Shown here piece after piece: positions 1 to 10,158 of a stretch of DNA of 64,000 bases. The notes under the pieces were generated by a model. The model was not told where the DNA came from, did not search any database, and was given only the letters and a program-made list of their open reading frames with translations. The position numbers were made by a program, and so were the translations under genes. How positions within the stretch are numbered: position 1 is the first letter of the stretch; the number at the start of each line of letters is the position of its first letter. Source of the stretch: Marinomonas rhodophyticola. GTDB lineage: Bacteria > Pseudomonadota > Gammaproteobacteria > Pseudomonadales > Marinomonadaceae. The stretch lies in NCBI RefSeq assembly GCF_026113935.1, contig NZ_JAPEUL010000004.1:248001-312000 (forward strand). The letters run 5' to 3'.

Positions 1-1
1 T

Positions 2-1387
2 AACTTTGCTTTAGGGGTGACGACTGGTTTGACGATGGAGTTCCAATTTGGGACAAACTGGTCTTACTATTCGCATTATGTAGGCGATATTTTTGGTGCA
101 CCTTTAGCCATTGAAGGCCTTATGGCTTTCTTCCTAGAATCAACCTTGGTGGGTTTGTTCTTCTTTGGTTGGGATCGTCTGAGTAAAGTTAAACACTTAA
201 TGGTGACATGGGGTGTCGCATTAGGGTCTAACTTATCCGCTTTGTGGATTCTGATCGCCAATGGCTGGATGCAAAATCCAGTTGGCTCTGAATTCAACTA
301 TGAAACTATGCGTATGGAGCTGGTGGATTTTGGTGCTCTGCTGTTGAACCCAGTGGCTCAGGTAAAATTTGTTCACACCGTCTCGGCAGGTTATGTCACC
401 GGTGCGGTGTTTGTGCTTGCCATCTCGAGCTATTACCTACTCAAAGGTCGTGACCTTGCTTTTGCTCGCCGCTCCTTTGCTATCGCTTCAGCCTTTGGTT
501 TGGCGTCTGTGTTAAGTGTTATTATTTTGGGTGATGAATCTGGCTATGAGCTAGGTGAAGTGCAAAAAGTGAAGTTAGCCGCGGTAGAGGCTGAATGGGA
601 AACTCAAGAAGCCCCTGCGGATTTCACTCTAATAGGCTTTCCCAATCAAGATCTTCAGGAAACGGAATTTGCTCTTAAAATACCTGGTCTGATGGGCATC
701 ATTGCAACGCGCTCACTAAGCGATGAAGTCACTGGTATCAAAGAATTGAAAGAGCATAATCGCCAACGCATTATTAACGGTATTTATGCGAATCAACTGC
801 TTGAACAGTTACGTAGTGGTTCAACTGACCCATTGGTGAAAGCAAACTTTGAAAAGGTGAAAGGGGATCTGGGTTACGGCTTATTGGTGACTGCTTTCAA
901 TGCCGATATTAACCGTGTGACATCAGAAGAAATAGATATGGCTGTTGAGTATTCTATTCCTCAAGTTGCACCATTGTTCTTTGCGTTCCGTATTATGGTG
1001 GCCTGTGGTTTTATCATGCTTTTCATGTTTGCCGTGGCTTTTTACCAAAATGCACGCCGTCGTATTGGTAAAAATCCTGTGTTCTTAAAGTTCATTATCC
1101 TGTGCTTACCGCTTCCTTGGATTGCTTGTGAAACAGGTTGGTTTGTCGCGGAGTATGGTCGTCAGCCATGGGCAATCGGTGAAATTCTTCCAATTCATGT
1201 TGCTGTATCAAGCTTAACTGCGGCCGAGATTTGGACAACGATTATTGGCTTTACTGTTTTATATACCGTGTTCTTGATTGCTGAAATGTATTTGATGATT
1301 CGCTTTGCGAAGCAGGGACCTTCTAGTTTGCATACAGGTCGCTATTCACTTGAACAAGAAACCGCTCAGCTAAAGCAAGGGGTGTAA
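2..1387 (+). CDS. cydA: Cytochrome bd ubiquinol oxidase subunit I (5' end outside window)
   Basis: Quinol-oxidising subunit of the inner-membrane bd oxidase, which reduces O2 to water at low oxygen. The frame is open from base 2 and enters at the segment matching about residue 61 of E. coli CydA (NFALGVTTGLTMEFQFGTNW), so the first ~60 residues, including the heme ligand near His19, lie upstream. The Q-loop is present (KLAAVEAEWETQ, carrying the conserved Lys and Glu), as is the GRQPWAIGE signature near the C terminus. Several hydrophobic helices are visible. A GTG at 17 is in frame but is internal. cydB begins one base after the stop, so the two are co-transcribed. Identification is near certain from direct residue similarity to the E. 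coli family member. Confidence 0.97.
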   Translation, partial: NFALGVTTGLTMEFQFGTNWSYYSHYVGDIFGAPLAIEGLMAFFLESTLVGLFFFGWDRLSKVKHLMVTWGVALGSNLSALWILIANGWMQNPVGSEFNYETMRMELVDFGALLLNPVAQVKFVHTVSAGYVTGAVFVLAISSYYLLKGRDLAFARRSFAIASAFGLASVLSVIILGDESGYELGEVQKVKLAAVEAEWETQEAPADFTLIGFPNQDLQETEFALKIPGLMGIIATRSLSDEVTGIKELKEHNRQRIINGIYANQLLEQLRSGSTDPLVKANFEKVKGDLGYGLLVTAFNADINRVTSEEIDMAVEYSIPQVAPLFFAFRIMVACGFIMLFMFAVAFYQNARRRIGKNPVFLKFIILCLPLPWIACETGWFVAEYGRQPWAIGEILPIHVAVSSLTAAEIWTTIIGFTVLYTVFLIAEMYLMIRFAKQGPSSLHTGRYSLEQETAQLKQGV

Positions 1388-1388
1388 T

Positions 1389-2525
1389 ATGGATTACGAA
1401 TTATTAAAAGTCATTTGGTGGGTGTTGATCGGTGTTTTACTGATCGGATTCTCTGTGACAGACGGTTTTGATATGGGTGTTGGTAGCTTGTTGAAGGTGA
1501 TCGGTGGTACGGATTCAGAACGTCGTATTATGATCAACTCAATTGCCCCTCATTGGGACGGCAACCAAGTTTGGTTTATCACCGCAGGTGGAGCTTTATT
1601 TGCCGCTTGGCCGGTGGTGTACGCGACCTCATTTTCTGGTTTTTACTTTGCAATGATGTTGGTATTAGCGGCGTTGTTCTTCCGTCCAATCGGTTTCGAC
1701 TATCGTTCTAAGCTAGAGAATTCTAAGTGGCGCACTAGTTGGGACTGGGGCATTGTATTTGGTTCCGCTGTTCCGCCGATTATTTTCGGTGTGGCGTTTG
1801 GTAACTTGTTGCAAGGCGTGCCTTTTCAATTTGACCAATTTCTACGCGTGACTTATACAGGTTCTTTCTTTGCCTTGTTAAATCCATTTGCGATTCTCTG
1901 TGGCTTGGTTAGTTTGATGATGCTAATGACACAAGGTGGTGCTTGGTTACAAATGAAAACAGATGGCAATTTGCACCGTAAAGCCTGCATAGCCACCACA
2001 GTAACAGGTACGTTAGCGGCGGTTTTCTTCATTATTGCGGGCATCTGGTTAGCCTATGGTATAGATGGTTATGTGTTGACCAGTGTTATTGACGGCAATA
2101 CCGCCATGACACCTTTAATGAAAACGGCAGAAGTGCAAGCCGGTGCTTGGTTAGCCAATTACGATAAAGTGCCAGCATTAATGTTAGCACCGATTGTGGG
2201 TATTGCAGGGATGTTAGTGGCCGCGTTGGCGGGCGTGATGAAAAAGGCGGCTTTAGCTTTCTTTAGTTCATCGCTTGGTATTGCGGGGATTATCGTCACA
2301 GCGGGTGGGTCTATGTTCCCGTTCTTGATGCCGTCTTCAAGCTATCCAAGCATGAGTTTAACTATGTGGGATGCCACATCAAGCCATAACACCATGATGA
2401 TTATGTTTGTTGTTGCTTGCATCTTTGTTCCTATCGTTCTTGGTTATACCTTATGGAGCTACCTCGTAATGTATGGTCGATTGACGAAGAAACATATAGA
2501 AGAAAATACACACTCATTGTATTAG
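1389..2525 (+). CDS. cydB: Cytochrome bd ubiquinol oxidase subunit II
   Basis: Second integral-membrane subunit of cytochrome bd, which pairs with CydA to hold the di-heme site. It has 378 residues, essentially the length of E. coli CydB (379). The N-terminal segment contains VTDGFDMGVG and the conserved APHWDGNQVW stretch typical of the family, followed by FRPIGFDYR. Multiple transmembrane helices are evident throughout. The gene starts one base after the cydA stop and is followed by cydX 63 bases later. The frame is intact. Confidence 0.97.
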   Translation: MDYELLKVIWWVLIGVLLIGFSVTDGFDMGVGSLLKVIGGTDSERRIMINSIAPHWDGNQVWFITAGGALFAAWPVVYATSFSGFYFAMMLVLAALFFRPIGFDYRSKLENSKWRTSWDWGIVFGSAVPPIIFGVAFGNLLQGVPFQFDQFLRVTYTGSFFALLNPFAILCGLVSLMMLMTQGGAWLQMKTDGNLHRKACIATTVTGTLAAVFFIIAGIWLAYGIDGYVLTSVIDGNTAMTPLMKTAEVQAGAWLANYDKVPALMLAPIVGIAGMLVAALAGVMKKAALAFFSSSLGIAGIIVTAGGSMFPFLMPSSSYPSMSLTMWDATSSHNTMMIMFVVACIFVPIVLGYTLWSYLVMYGRLTKKHIEENTHSLY

Positions 2526-2588
2526 TCATGGGTTAGCGATAGAGCTCTAATGAGCTCTATCCTTGAGTACTAAATAGAGGAATCAGTT

Positions 2589-2699
2589 ATGTGGTATTTT
2601 GCTTGGATTTTGGGCATTTTATTAGCCTGCTCTTTCGGTATTATCAATGCCGTTTGGTTAGAGTTTAGTGGTTACGAAGGTGAAGAGGAGCAGAAGTAA
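2589..2699 (+). CDS. cydX: Cytochrome bd oxidase small subunit CydX
   Basis: A 36-residue single-pass membrane protein beginning MWYFAWILGILLACSFGII, nearly the same as the start of E. coli CydX. The helix is followed by a short charged tail rich in glutamate (GEEEQK). CydX binds CydA and is needed for stable, active bd oxidase. A purine-rich AGAGGA sits about 8 bases upstream of the ATG. The gene lies in the canonical position between cydB and cydD, ending five bases before cydD. Confidence 0.95.
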   Translation: MWYFAWILGILLACSFGIINAVWLEFSGYEGEEEQK

Positions 2700-2704
2700 G
2701 TCTT

Positions 2705-4414
2705 ATGACGAGAGAGAAGGGAACACAAAAGGCTCGTCGACCAGGTCGAATTAAAACACCGGAAGCGGTATTTTTGGGGCAGTTAGCGAATCAACAGTCA
2801 TCAAAATACCGTCTTGCTCAAGGCTTCGGGGTGTTGTTTGCCGTGTCTTTAGTGTTGCAGGTTTGGGCGCTAGCAAATGTATTTTCGGATATGGTGCTGC
2901 ATCAGTCCTTTTCACTATCTCTCTTAGTTGTTGGTTTATTTGCTCTACTGATCCGTGCCTTGGCTAACTTTGGCCGAGAGCGTATTTGCACCAGCGCGAG
3001 CCGTGATATTCGTTACGGCTTGCGACGTAAATTGGTGTCACATCTGACAAATCTTGGACCTGCGCGCTTAAGGATCGAGGAAGATGCGGCGCTGTCTACA
3101 CGTGTTTACGAACAAGTTGATGCGTTAGATGATTTTTTTAGTCGCTATAAACCCCAAGTGTTTATGGTGACCTTAATCCCTTGTGTGATCCTGCTTTCTG
3201 TGGTGTCTATTTCTTGGATCGCCTTTTTTGTTTTTATGCTGACAGCACCTTTGGTTATTGTTTTTATGATCTTTGTTGGTCACAAAGCAGCTCAGGCCAA
3301 CCGTCGACAATTTAATGTATTGGCCATGTTGTCTAATCAATTTATGGATTTGAGCCAAGGTCTTGCTGAGTTAAAACGCTTGAATAGAACCAACGAAGCA
3401 CGAGAGCGTTTGTCCGATAGTGCAACGGCCTATCAGAAAACCACCATGGGCGTCTTGGTGTTAGCCTTTTTATCGACCGCAACTTTGGAGTTATTTGCAT
3501 CACTTTCTATTGCCATGATTGCCTTATACTTAGGGCTAGGCTTATTGGAAGTCTTGCCATGGCAAGTCGGATCGTCTCCTGTTACCTTGAGCCAAGCCAT
3601 GTTCCTTTTATTACTTGCTCCAGAATTTTATTTGCCTTTGCGCCAGCTTGGTAACGACTACCATGCCAAACAAAAAGCTGAAGCCGCCGCGACAGATTTA
3701 TTAGAGATTTTAGACACACCCACGCCCGTTGTTTCTTTACAAGAGCAAAACCACCCCATCGTAGCGAGTGACGCTAAGCTTTTCGATCAACGGATATCGA
3801 TACGATTTGAAAATGTAAGCTGGCGTGATGCGGGTCGTTATCGATTAGCCCCCATCACGGCCAGCATCAACGCAGGAGAGCGTATCTGGTTGAGTGGTGA
3901 GTCTGGTGTTGGTAAATCCAGTATGTTACATCTTTTACTGGGATTTGAAGAGGATTATCAAGGCCAGCTTTTTGTGAATGACAACCCCTTTCAGGAAATA
4001 AATTTAGCGGCTTGGCGAGCAAAACTGGCTTGGCTACCGCAAACGCCGGAATGGGTAAACGGCAGCATTCGCCGCAATTTACTGCTGGGGATTGAAACGC
4101 CAAATGAAAAGACCTTGCAGGCGGCGTTAATTGAAAGCCAATGTGATGACTTTATTCAACAGCTTCCGGCAGGGTTAGACACCAAGCTGACGGAATTAGG
4201 CTCAGGCTTATCAGGCGGGCAAATGCAGCGTCTTTCTATCGCCAGAGCTTTGCTATCAAACGCCGACATCTGGCTACTTGATGAACCTTGCTCTGGATTG
4301 GATAAAGAGACTGCTCAGGCGGTATTGGCGACGTTAAAACGAGTGTCAAAAGGTAAAACCTTGCTGATTGTTAGCCACGACACTCATCCAATACTCTGGG
4401 CTGATAAACATTGA
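2705..4414 (+). CDS. cydD: Thiol (GSH/cysteine) ABC exporter subunit CydD
   Basis: Half-transporter of the CydDC heterodimer, which exports glutathione and cysteine to the periplasm and is required for cytochrome bd assembly. It has 569 residues. The N-terminal ~320 residues form the six-helix transmembrane domain. The ATPase domain follows with Walker A GESGVGKSS (near residue 398), signature LSGGQMQR and Walker B IWLLDEP, then an H-loop histidine in VSHD. It directly follows cydX and precedes cydC by 23 bases, which shows one cydABX-DC operon. No frame damage is seen. Confidence 0.95.
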   Translation: MTREKGTQKARRPGRIKTPEAVFLGQLANQQSSKYRLAQGFGVLFAVSLVLQVWALANVFSDMVLHQSFSLSLLVVGLFALLIRALANFGRERICTSASRDIRYGLRRKLVSHLTNLGPARLRIEEDAALSTRVYEQVDALDDFFSRYKPQVFMVTLIPCVILLSVVSISWIAFFVFMLTAPLVIVFMIFVGHKAAQANRRQFNVLAMLSNQFMDLSQGLAELKRLNRTNEARERLSDSATAYQKTTMGVLVLAFLSTATLELFASLSIAMIALYLGLGLLEVLPWQVGSSPVTLSQAMFLLLLAPEFYLPLRQLGNDYHAKQKAEAAATDLLEILDTPTPVVSLQEQNHPIVASDAKLFDQRISIRFENVSWRDAGRYRLAPITASINAGERIWLSGESGVGKSSMLHLLLGFEEDYQGQLFVNDNPFQEINLAAWRAKLAWLPQTPEWVNGSIRRNLLLGIETPNEKTLQAALIESQCDDFIQQLPAGLDTKLTELGSGLSGGQMQRLSIARALLSNADIWLLDEPCSGLDKETAQAVLATLKRVSKGKTLLIVSHDTHPILWADKH

Positions 4415-4437
4415 GGCTTTAACCAAAGGAGGGTTGC

Positions 4438-6093
4438 ATGAACAACGTATCCAAGCTATCGCTTAAACGTCTTCTGCTGGCTAACCCGTGGGGTTTTGTT
4501 ATTCCTGTTGTGACTGGCATGGCCGCCACCTTGGCTGGTGTTGCGTTACTGGGTCTTTCTGGCTGGTTTATCTCCGCGGCGGGTTTAGCAACAGCGATGG
4601 GCGTTGGTATAGTTTTTAACTATTTAACGCCCGGTGCGATTGTGCGAGGTCTATCTATTCTTCGTACCGCAGGCCGCTATGGTGAGCAAGTGACCGCTCA
4701 TAATCATTTATTTGGACTACTGCGCATTTTACGTCTTTGGGTGTGGGATCAGCGTGTCGCTAAAGACGCTGCCAATTTGCACGAACAAAGCCGAGGTGAT
4801 TTGCTACAACGCCTAGTGAGTGACCTTGATCAGATTATTCGCTGGCCCTTGGTGGTATTTTTACCTTGGATATACGCCTTATTAGCCTATGCTGCGGTAT
4901 CTATTTTTGCCTACTTTATTTCGCCTTCGTTACTGTGGCCATTATTGATTGCGGCGCTATTACATGTCTTAGTTGTGCCTTATGTGTGTGGTCATTTTGC
5001 CAGCCATGCCGTTCACGTTGGGCAGATTTTAGGTGTTCACCGCCGCAGTCGCTTTGTGAGTTTGTTTTCTGCTTTAATCACCTTGACCATTCGTGGTCAT
5101 TGGAAGGATTACGCGCAACGCCTAGGCGAACTAGATGAACGTCAGCGTCGGATGGAAATTCGTATCCAACAAGCCATCAGTTTGGGTCGTTTACTGTCTT
5201 ATGGTGGGACTATTCTACTCATCGCCAGTAGCTTTTTTCTACTCAGTGAGCGTAACTCAGAGTCCAACCACTGGACGCTTATTGAGGGTGTACAAGGCAC
5301 ATGGGTAGTGGGCTTTATCTTATCCATATTGGCGGTGAACGAGCTAGTATTACCCCTAGTGCAATCCTTCGTCGCCCAAGGTCAATCTCAAGTAGGCTTG
5401 CGCCGTTTAAACCAACTACACCAAGATGCTCAAGCACAGCCCGAAGGCAAAATAGATCGCATTCAACAGATGGCATTCAAACATTGGCGCGGCTTTCACG
5501 CATCCAGCGGTATGGGGAACAAGGCCATCGATTTTCGTGTGGACGAGGGTGAATCTATCTGGCTTCGCGGCGCCAGTGGCTCAGGAAAATCCACCTTATT
5601 GGCCTCCATCGCTGGCGACTGTCTGTCATCAGGTGATGCCATTATCAACAATGAAAAACGCGATCTGTACAGCAACCAAACGTACCAAACACACATTAGC
5701 TACTTGCCTCAAGCGCCACACATCTTCCAACAAAGCATCGCGGCTAACTTATACCTAGGTAACCCTAATGCCAGCGACGAACAACTCTGGGCAGTACTGG
5801 ACGCCGTCGGTCTCGCCGACTGGGTCAAAAGCCTACCAAACGGACTGGAAACCTTACTCAGCTCCCAAGGACGCAACCTATCCGGCGGACAACGCAAACG
5901 CCTCGCCTTAGCACGTCTTTTATTGCGAGAAACCCCCGTCCTACTACTGGACGAACCCTTCGACGGACTCGATAAAGCAACCATCGAGAGAATTTGTCAT
6001 TCACTAGAAAACCACTATAAACCAGATATCTTAATCCTCGTCAGCCATGTTGGTAGTCGCATCGGCGACAACGCTAGAGTCATAGAGCTATAG
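4438..6093 (+). CDS. cydC: Thiol (GSH/cysteine) ABC exporter subunit CydC
   Basis: Partner of CydD in the heterodimeric thiol exporter. It has 551 residues, slightly shorter than E. coli CydC (573). The hydrophobic transmembrane domain occupies the first ~310 residues. The nucleotide-binding domain has Walker A GASGSGKST (near residue 377), signature LSGGQRKR and Walker B VLLLDEPFDGLD. A strong ribosome site (AAAGGAGG) lies 6-7 bases before the ATG. This is the last gene of the cyd operon; a GC-rich inverted repeat follows the stop. Confidence 0.95.
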   Translation: MNNVSKLSLKRLLLANPWGFVIPVVTGMAATLAGVALLGLSGWFISAAGLATAMGVGIVFNYLTPGAIVRGLSILRTAGRYGEQVTAHNHLFGLLRILRLWVWDQRVAKDAANLHEQSRGDLLQRLVSDLDQIIRWPLVVFLPWIYALLAYAAVSIFAYFISPSLLWPLLIAALLHVLVVPYVCGHFASHAVHVGQILGVHRRSRFVSLFSALITLTIRGHWKDYAQRLGELDERQRRMEIRIQQAISLGRLLSYGGTILLIASSFFLLSERNSESNHWTLIEGVQGTWVVGFILSILAVNELVLPLVQSFVAQGQSQVGLRRLNQLHQDAQAQPEGKIDRIQQMAFKHWRGFHASSGMGNKAIDFRVDEGESIWLRGASGSGKSTLLASIAGDCLSSGDAIINNEKRDLYSNQTYQTHISYLPQAPHIFQQSIAANLYLGNPNASDEQLWAVLDAVGLADWVKSLPNGLETLLSSQGRNLSGGQRKRLALARLLLRETPVLLLDEPFDGLDKATIERICHSLENHYKPDILILVSHVGSRIGDNARVIEL

Positions 6094-6100
6094 CTCTTAT

Positions 6101-6138
6101 TCCCTCCCCTTATGTCTTCCAAGGGGTTAGGGAGGGGG
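6101..6138 (+). terminator. Imperfect inverted repeat after cydC
   Basis: CCCTCCCCTT and AAGGGG-tta-GGGAGG face each other across a nine-base loop, directly after the cydC stop. The right arm is interrupted by three bases and no clean T-run follows at once, so this is only a plausible end of the cyd transcript. Confidence 0.4.
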
Positions 6139-6891
6139 TGTTCTTTTGTGCCTAGGGTAGGTCGCAGCTTCAGCCCGACGCGGAATTCATGTTCCATGCA
6201 AACGCTTTGCATTCCCGACCTTTTTTCCGCTCTGCCGAGCGGGTAACTTTTTGCAAGCGCCCAACAACTTCAGTTTAAAGGAAAGCAAAAATCCGCCTTA
6301 AGATCTTTAATGCCTGATTTTCTTCATCGCGAAGTTGCTTTTGCAACGCTCTGGAGCAGTAAGGCATAGATTGGCTTAGCTGTTCGAGAGGGTCTTTCTG
6401 TTAATGACTCTGAAACTCCATAAAGTCGCGCAACTGACAGCATCGGTAATGCTGATTTTTCGTAGGGCGATGTAGGTGCGTTCCTCTATGCGTAAGAGAA
6501 TTGTTCATCATATAGTGGATAGCTTACCAGCTTCAGGCTGCTTGGGTGTCAGAAAACATGAAAAAAGAGCTGTGGTAGAAGAGGTTAATGGGGACGGTTC
6601 AATCGTCATTCGATCAAAATGCTAAGTGTCTCTTAGTATCGATCATCGAGTCTTTGATGCCTATCAGACGAACTTATTTCTGAGTCATTTTGACGAAGTG
6701 ATAGAAAACTGAGGGGAAATAATGATTTACGACATGAGGCGTTATGTAATGATCCCCATGTTATTCTATTGTCTCTTAATAAGCTGAATTTTTTGATATT
6801 TCCTTTCAAAAACGACAAACGACTTTATCGAATAGGACTATTCTTCTCATGAAAGATGTCACAAAGTTCGAGGGAGCTAGTACCCAAAATC
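6139..6891. other. Long intergenic stretch without a convincing gene
   Basis: About 750 bases between cydC and the convergent LysR gene. It contains a GC-rich patch (cagcttcagcccgacg, then ccgctctgccgagcggg) that looks like repeat-type intergenic DNA. One 45-codon open frame on the + strand (6488-6625, ATG to TAA) has a varied composition with a VEEVNGDGSIVIRSK tail. I recognise no family and see no clear ribosome site, so I do not call it as a gene. No RNA gene was recognised. Confidence 0.4.
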
Positions 6892-7824
6892 CTAAATAGG
6901 GGGGCTTTTTTGATTTAGTATTAGTTCTGAGAAAACTTCATGGGTTATTTTTTTGAAAGACTGAAATGCAAGTTGTCCTTTTAATGTTTCTGTGCACATG
7001 AAGTATATATTTCTTTCAATAGGTACTACATCGGGTAAATTAATTTCTTTTACGGAGAACGAGTCTTTAAGGACTGATACAGGGAAATGTGGTAATGCGG
7101 CTAGATAACGACCTGTCGACAACATGTTCATTAGCATTATAGCGTCGTTTCTGAAAACAACTTTTGTCTTTGTATTTTGGATTCCATAAGATATAAGCAT
7201 ATCCGTTGTTTGTTCCTCGAAGTAGGAAGCTATACCTAAACTAAGCCAATCCAGATCTGCAAAGTCTTCGTTTTTCAGGTTTTTTTTGTTTGTAATAGGA
7301 TGATTTTGCCCGCAAAAAATACCTATTTTATCCTCAATAATAAGTTCGCGATGGATATTTATGGCTCTTTTATCAGAGGGTTGTGGAGCTATGATAATAT
7401 CAAACTGATCATCTATTAGCCCTTGTAAAGCTGTTGAAGGATTTTGGCAGGTAACGGTAAGGGCAATATTTGGGTGCTCTTGAAGCATTCTTTCAATGAT
7501 GATAGGTAATATTTTTATTGCTAGAAGTGGCCCTGAGGCAATACGTAAATTAAGTGTGATACCTAATTTATAGCGAGATACTTGTTCCTTTGCTGAACTT
7601 AACCTTCGGGTAATTGCTCTACCTTCTCTAGCTAAAGCTTCTCCCATGGGAGTACTTGATACTCCAAAGCGGCTTCTTGTAAACAGCTGTGCACCAGCTT
7701 GCATTTCAAGTGTGGCCATGGCCCTTGTTAAAGTAGGTTGAGCGATATTTAAGTGTTCAGAGGCAGCGGTAATTGAGCCTTTTTCTAGAATGACGGATAG
7801 ATAAATAAGATGTTTTGATTCCAT
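6892..7824 (-). CDS. LysR-family transcriptional regulator
   Basis: A 310-residue LTTR. The N-terminal winged helix-turn-helix includes GSITAASEHLNIAQPTLTRA and the wing TRSRFGVSSTPMGEAL. The remaining ~220 residues have the periplasmic-binding-protein-like effector fold (LRIASGPLL opening strand). It lies 49 bases downstream of the SulP gene on the same strand. It is probably the regulator of the neighbouring transport/sulfatase cassette, but the ligand is unknown. The target assignment is inferred from position only. Confidence 0.9.
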   Translation of the reverse strand: MESKHLIYLSVILEKGSITAASEHLNIAQPTLTRAMATLEMQAGAQLFTRSRFGVSSTPMGEALAREGRAITRRLSSAKEQVSRYKLGITLNLRIASGPLLAIKILPIIIERMLQEHPNIALTVTCQNPSTALQGLIDDQFDIIIAPQPSDKRAINIHRELIIEDKIGIFCGQNHPITNKKNLKNEDFADLDWLSLGIASYFEEQTTDMLISYGIQNTKTKVVFRNDAIMLMNMLSTGRYLAALPHFPVSVLKDSFSVKEINLPDVVPIERNIYFMCTETLKGQLAFQSFKKITHEVFSELILNQKSPPI

Positions 7825-7873
7825 TGATTAGGACCTATAAAGATGTTTTTGTAAATCCATGTTGCAATATCGG

Positions 7874-9652
7874 TTATCCGATGTCATTTTCTTTTTTTTC
7901 ATGAACGCCATTAGCTGGAAAATTAACACATTCATTGAAGATGCGCGCGCTGCATTGACTGCATCTTTCTTGATTTATATGTCGTAGTAGTTCCGAAATC
8001 GCGTCTTTTGTATTGTTTGTTAGATAGCGTACTAGAAATGAGTTGTAGATAGGCATAGATTTAATTTCATCCAGTACCGTGCCTTTGAGGGAACATATCT
8101 TGACATTACAACCTAGCTTCTCAATTCTATATACTTCAGATTCAAGAAAATGGACACCTGAAGCATCCATAAAATTAATGCCCTTTGCAACTATGATTAG
8201 GTGTTTGGTATTGTTCTGAATGATTTTCCCTAATTCTTTTTGTACGTAGTCTACAGAGCCAAAATATAAGGATCCATCAATGCGAATAATTTTAATTTGT
8301 GGGCAAACGTCTAGTGAGTATCGATGGATATTACGAATAATCCTATTTTGGATGTCTTGTATGGGGGCAACCTCAATGATTTTTGGCCTCGATGTACGGC
8401 GAAGATAAAAGCCGATAGATAAAATAATTCCCACATAGATAGCAAATTCTAGCTGAATAAATAATGTCGAAAAAAAGGTTCCAATTAGAATGGTTGCCTC
8501 TGCATAGCTTATTTTTAATATCTCAATAATGTCTTTTATATTGATTAAATTCCAGGCGATTAACAGCACACTTCCAGCCATGGCTGGAAGTGGTAAATAA
8601 GAGGTAGCTGATGGAATAAAGGCAATGATAAGAGCGACAATGATAGCTGCATATACGGCTGAAAATGGACTGACCGCACCAGCATCAAAATTAGCACCAG
8701 AACGTGTAAAAGAACCTGAGGCTCAGGTAGCAAGAAAAAAACCACCTATCAAATTTGACATGCCTTGCCCTATGAACTCTTGGTTACCATCAATAATTTG
8801 TTTTGATCTAACTGATATTGCGCGAGCAATAGATACGGCTTCAATGAGTCCAAGTAAGGCGACAGCAAAAGCACCAGAAAATAGACTGGAAATGCGTGAA
8901 GATGATAAATCTGGTAGGGAAAACGATGGTAGCGTACCTGACATGCTTTCAACCATAACGACACCATAATTTTGACCATTTGCAAAAAAACAAATTACGC
9001 TGCCTATAATCATACCTATTAGTAAATTTGGTAGTCTTTTATTAATTAGTTTTATTGCTATTGATGTTGCCAGTGTTGCGATACCGATAATTAAAGCGTA
9101 AAAATTTACTTCTTCAACATGTTTTAAAATTGCACCAATTTCTTGAATAAAGGATAGGCGTGATGCGACCTCTATTCCTAAAAGATGCTTTATTTGACTT
9201 GTTGCAATAAGTAGGGCTGCTCCAGTGGTAAAACCGACAATAACGGTGTGAGAAATAAAATTTACTAATGCCCCTAACCTAAGAGCACCCAATAAAAATT
9301 GTATTAGTCCGGTTAAAAAAGAGAGCGTTACCACGATCAACATTTGTTCGGTTGTAGAAGAATAACCTATTTGATGAACAATCGATGCTACGACAATAGA
9401 TAATGCGGCAGTAGGGCCTGAAATCATATGGAATGAACTACCAAATAGCGCAGCCACGGAAGCAGAAACAATCGCAGTATATAAGCCAATTTCAGGAGGA
9501 AGCCCTGCAATATAGGCATAAGCTACACCTTGAGGCAAGACCAGTACCGCGCCTGTTATACCTGCAATGAGGTCTTTTTTTACTGTTTCAGGTGTTTGTT
9601 TTTTTGCCCATATTAAAAAAGGGAATAGAGTCGATATAATGGCATTAAGCAT
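7874..9652 (-). CDS. SulP-family anion permease with C-terminal STAS domain (frame interrupted)
   Basis: Inner-membrane SulP transporter (sulfate, bicarbonate or dicarboxylate class). The N-terminal half has the family start GAVLVLPQGVAYAYIAGLPP and about ten membrane segments. The C-terminal ~150 residues form a STAS domain (DGSLYFGSVDY, MDASGVHFLE). An in-frame TGA at 8723-8725 seems to split it. The protein becomes family-like (GGFFSCYLSSGSFTRSG) if the T7 run (8735-8741 on +) is T8 and GAGGCTC at 8718-8724 is GAGCTC. Two opposite single-base errors therefore mimic a nonsense codon. I chose the ATG at 9652; an upstream TTG at 9706 has no good ribosome site. It lies between DUF3237 and LysR, same strand. 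Confidence 0.85.
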
Positions 9653-9699
9653 TGATTTCTCGTTATGTATGAAAAGTTTTTTAATTTTTATTAAAATGC

Positions 9700-10158
9700 T
9701 TAGCAAACTTCAAATAAATTTATTTCTACTAGGCTTGGTTTACGTATGCCTATACCGATAAACATTCGTTCAGTTATCCATTGAAATTCTTCAGCACTGG
9801 TTTCAAATTTAGGAGAGCATCTAAAATATACGTCATTTGGATTGACGGTTTTACCTTCTTTAATCATTTGTGTTAACTCTTCAGATGCGACACGAATAGC
9901 TTCATTTTTTATGTAGATTCTTTCTCCTTTGTCCGTCTCTATAATATATCGAGCATCTAGATGAGTAATCCTTGGAGAAATAATAAGTTGATAATCAGCA
10001 CCGCCAGGTAGAATTTCCCCTTTCCAATTTTCACCTATTACTTTTCCACCTAAAATAGGAATTAAACGGCGCTCTCCATGGATTGATCTTCCGATTTCTT
10101 GAGGTTTATCAACCTCGATTTCTAAACTGGCGAAAAATTTTAATTCAGGTGATTTCAC
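9700..10158 (-). CDS. DUF3237 (UPF0311) family protein
   Basis: A 152-residue cytosolic protein with the DUF3237 pattern: an N-terminal strand with IHGERRLIPILGGKV, a central GGADYQLI followed by LDARYIIETDKGERIYIKN, and a C-terminal EFQWITERMFIGIG. The family forms a small beta-barrel of unknown biochemical role and often sits near catabolic genes. It starts at GTG with GAGGG eight bases upstream. It is the first gene of the - strand unit DUF3237-SulP-LysR, divergent from the TAXI transporter genes. Confidence 0.85.
   Translation of the reverse strand: MKSPELKFFASLEIEVDKPQEIGRSIHGERRLIPILGGKVIGENWKGEILPGGADYQLIISPRITHLDARYIIETDKGERIYIKNEAIRVASEELTQMIKEGKTVNPNDVYFRCSPKFETSAEEFQWITERMFIGIGIRKPSLVEINLFEVC

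Noticed and set aside
6139-6891. tRNA or other RNA gene in the gap
   Set aside because: No cloverleaf or known RNA pattern was recognised by eye. A covariance search would be needed to exclude one.
8718-8725. Selenocysteine (TGA recoding) in SulP
   Set aside because: No SECIS-like hairpin was recognised, the family has no Sec here, and two indels explain the sequence better.
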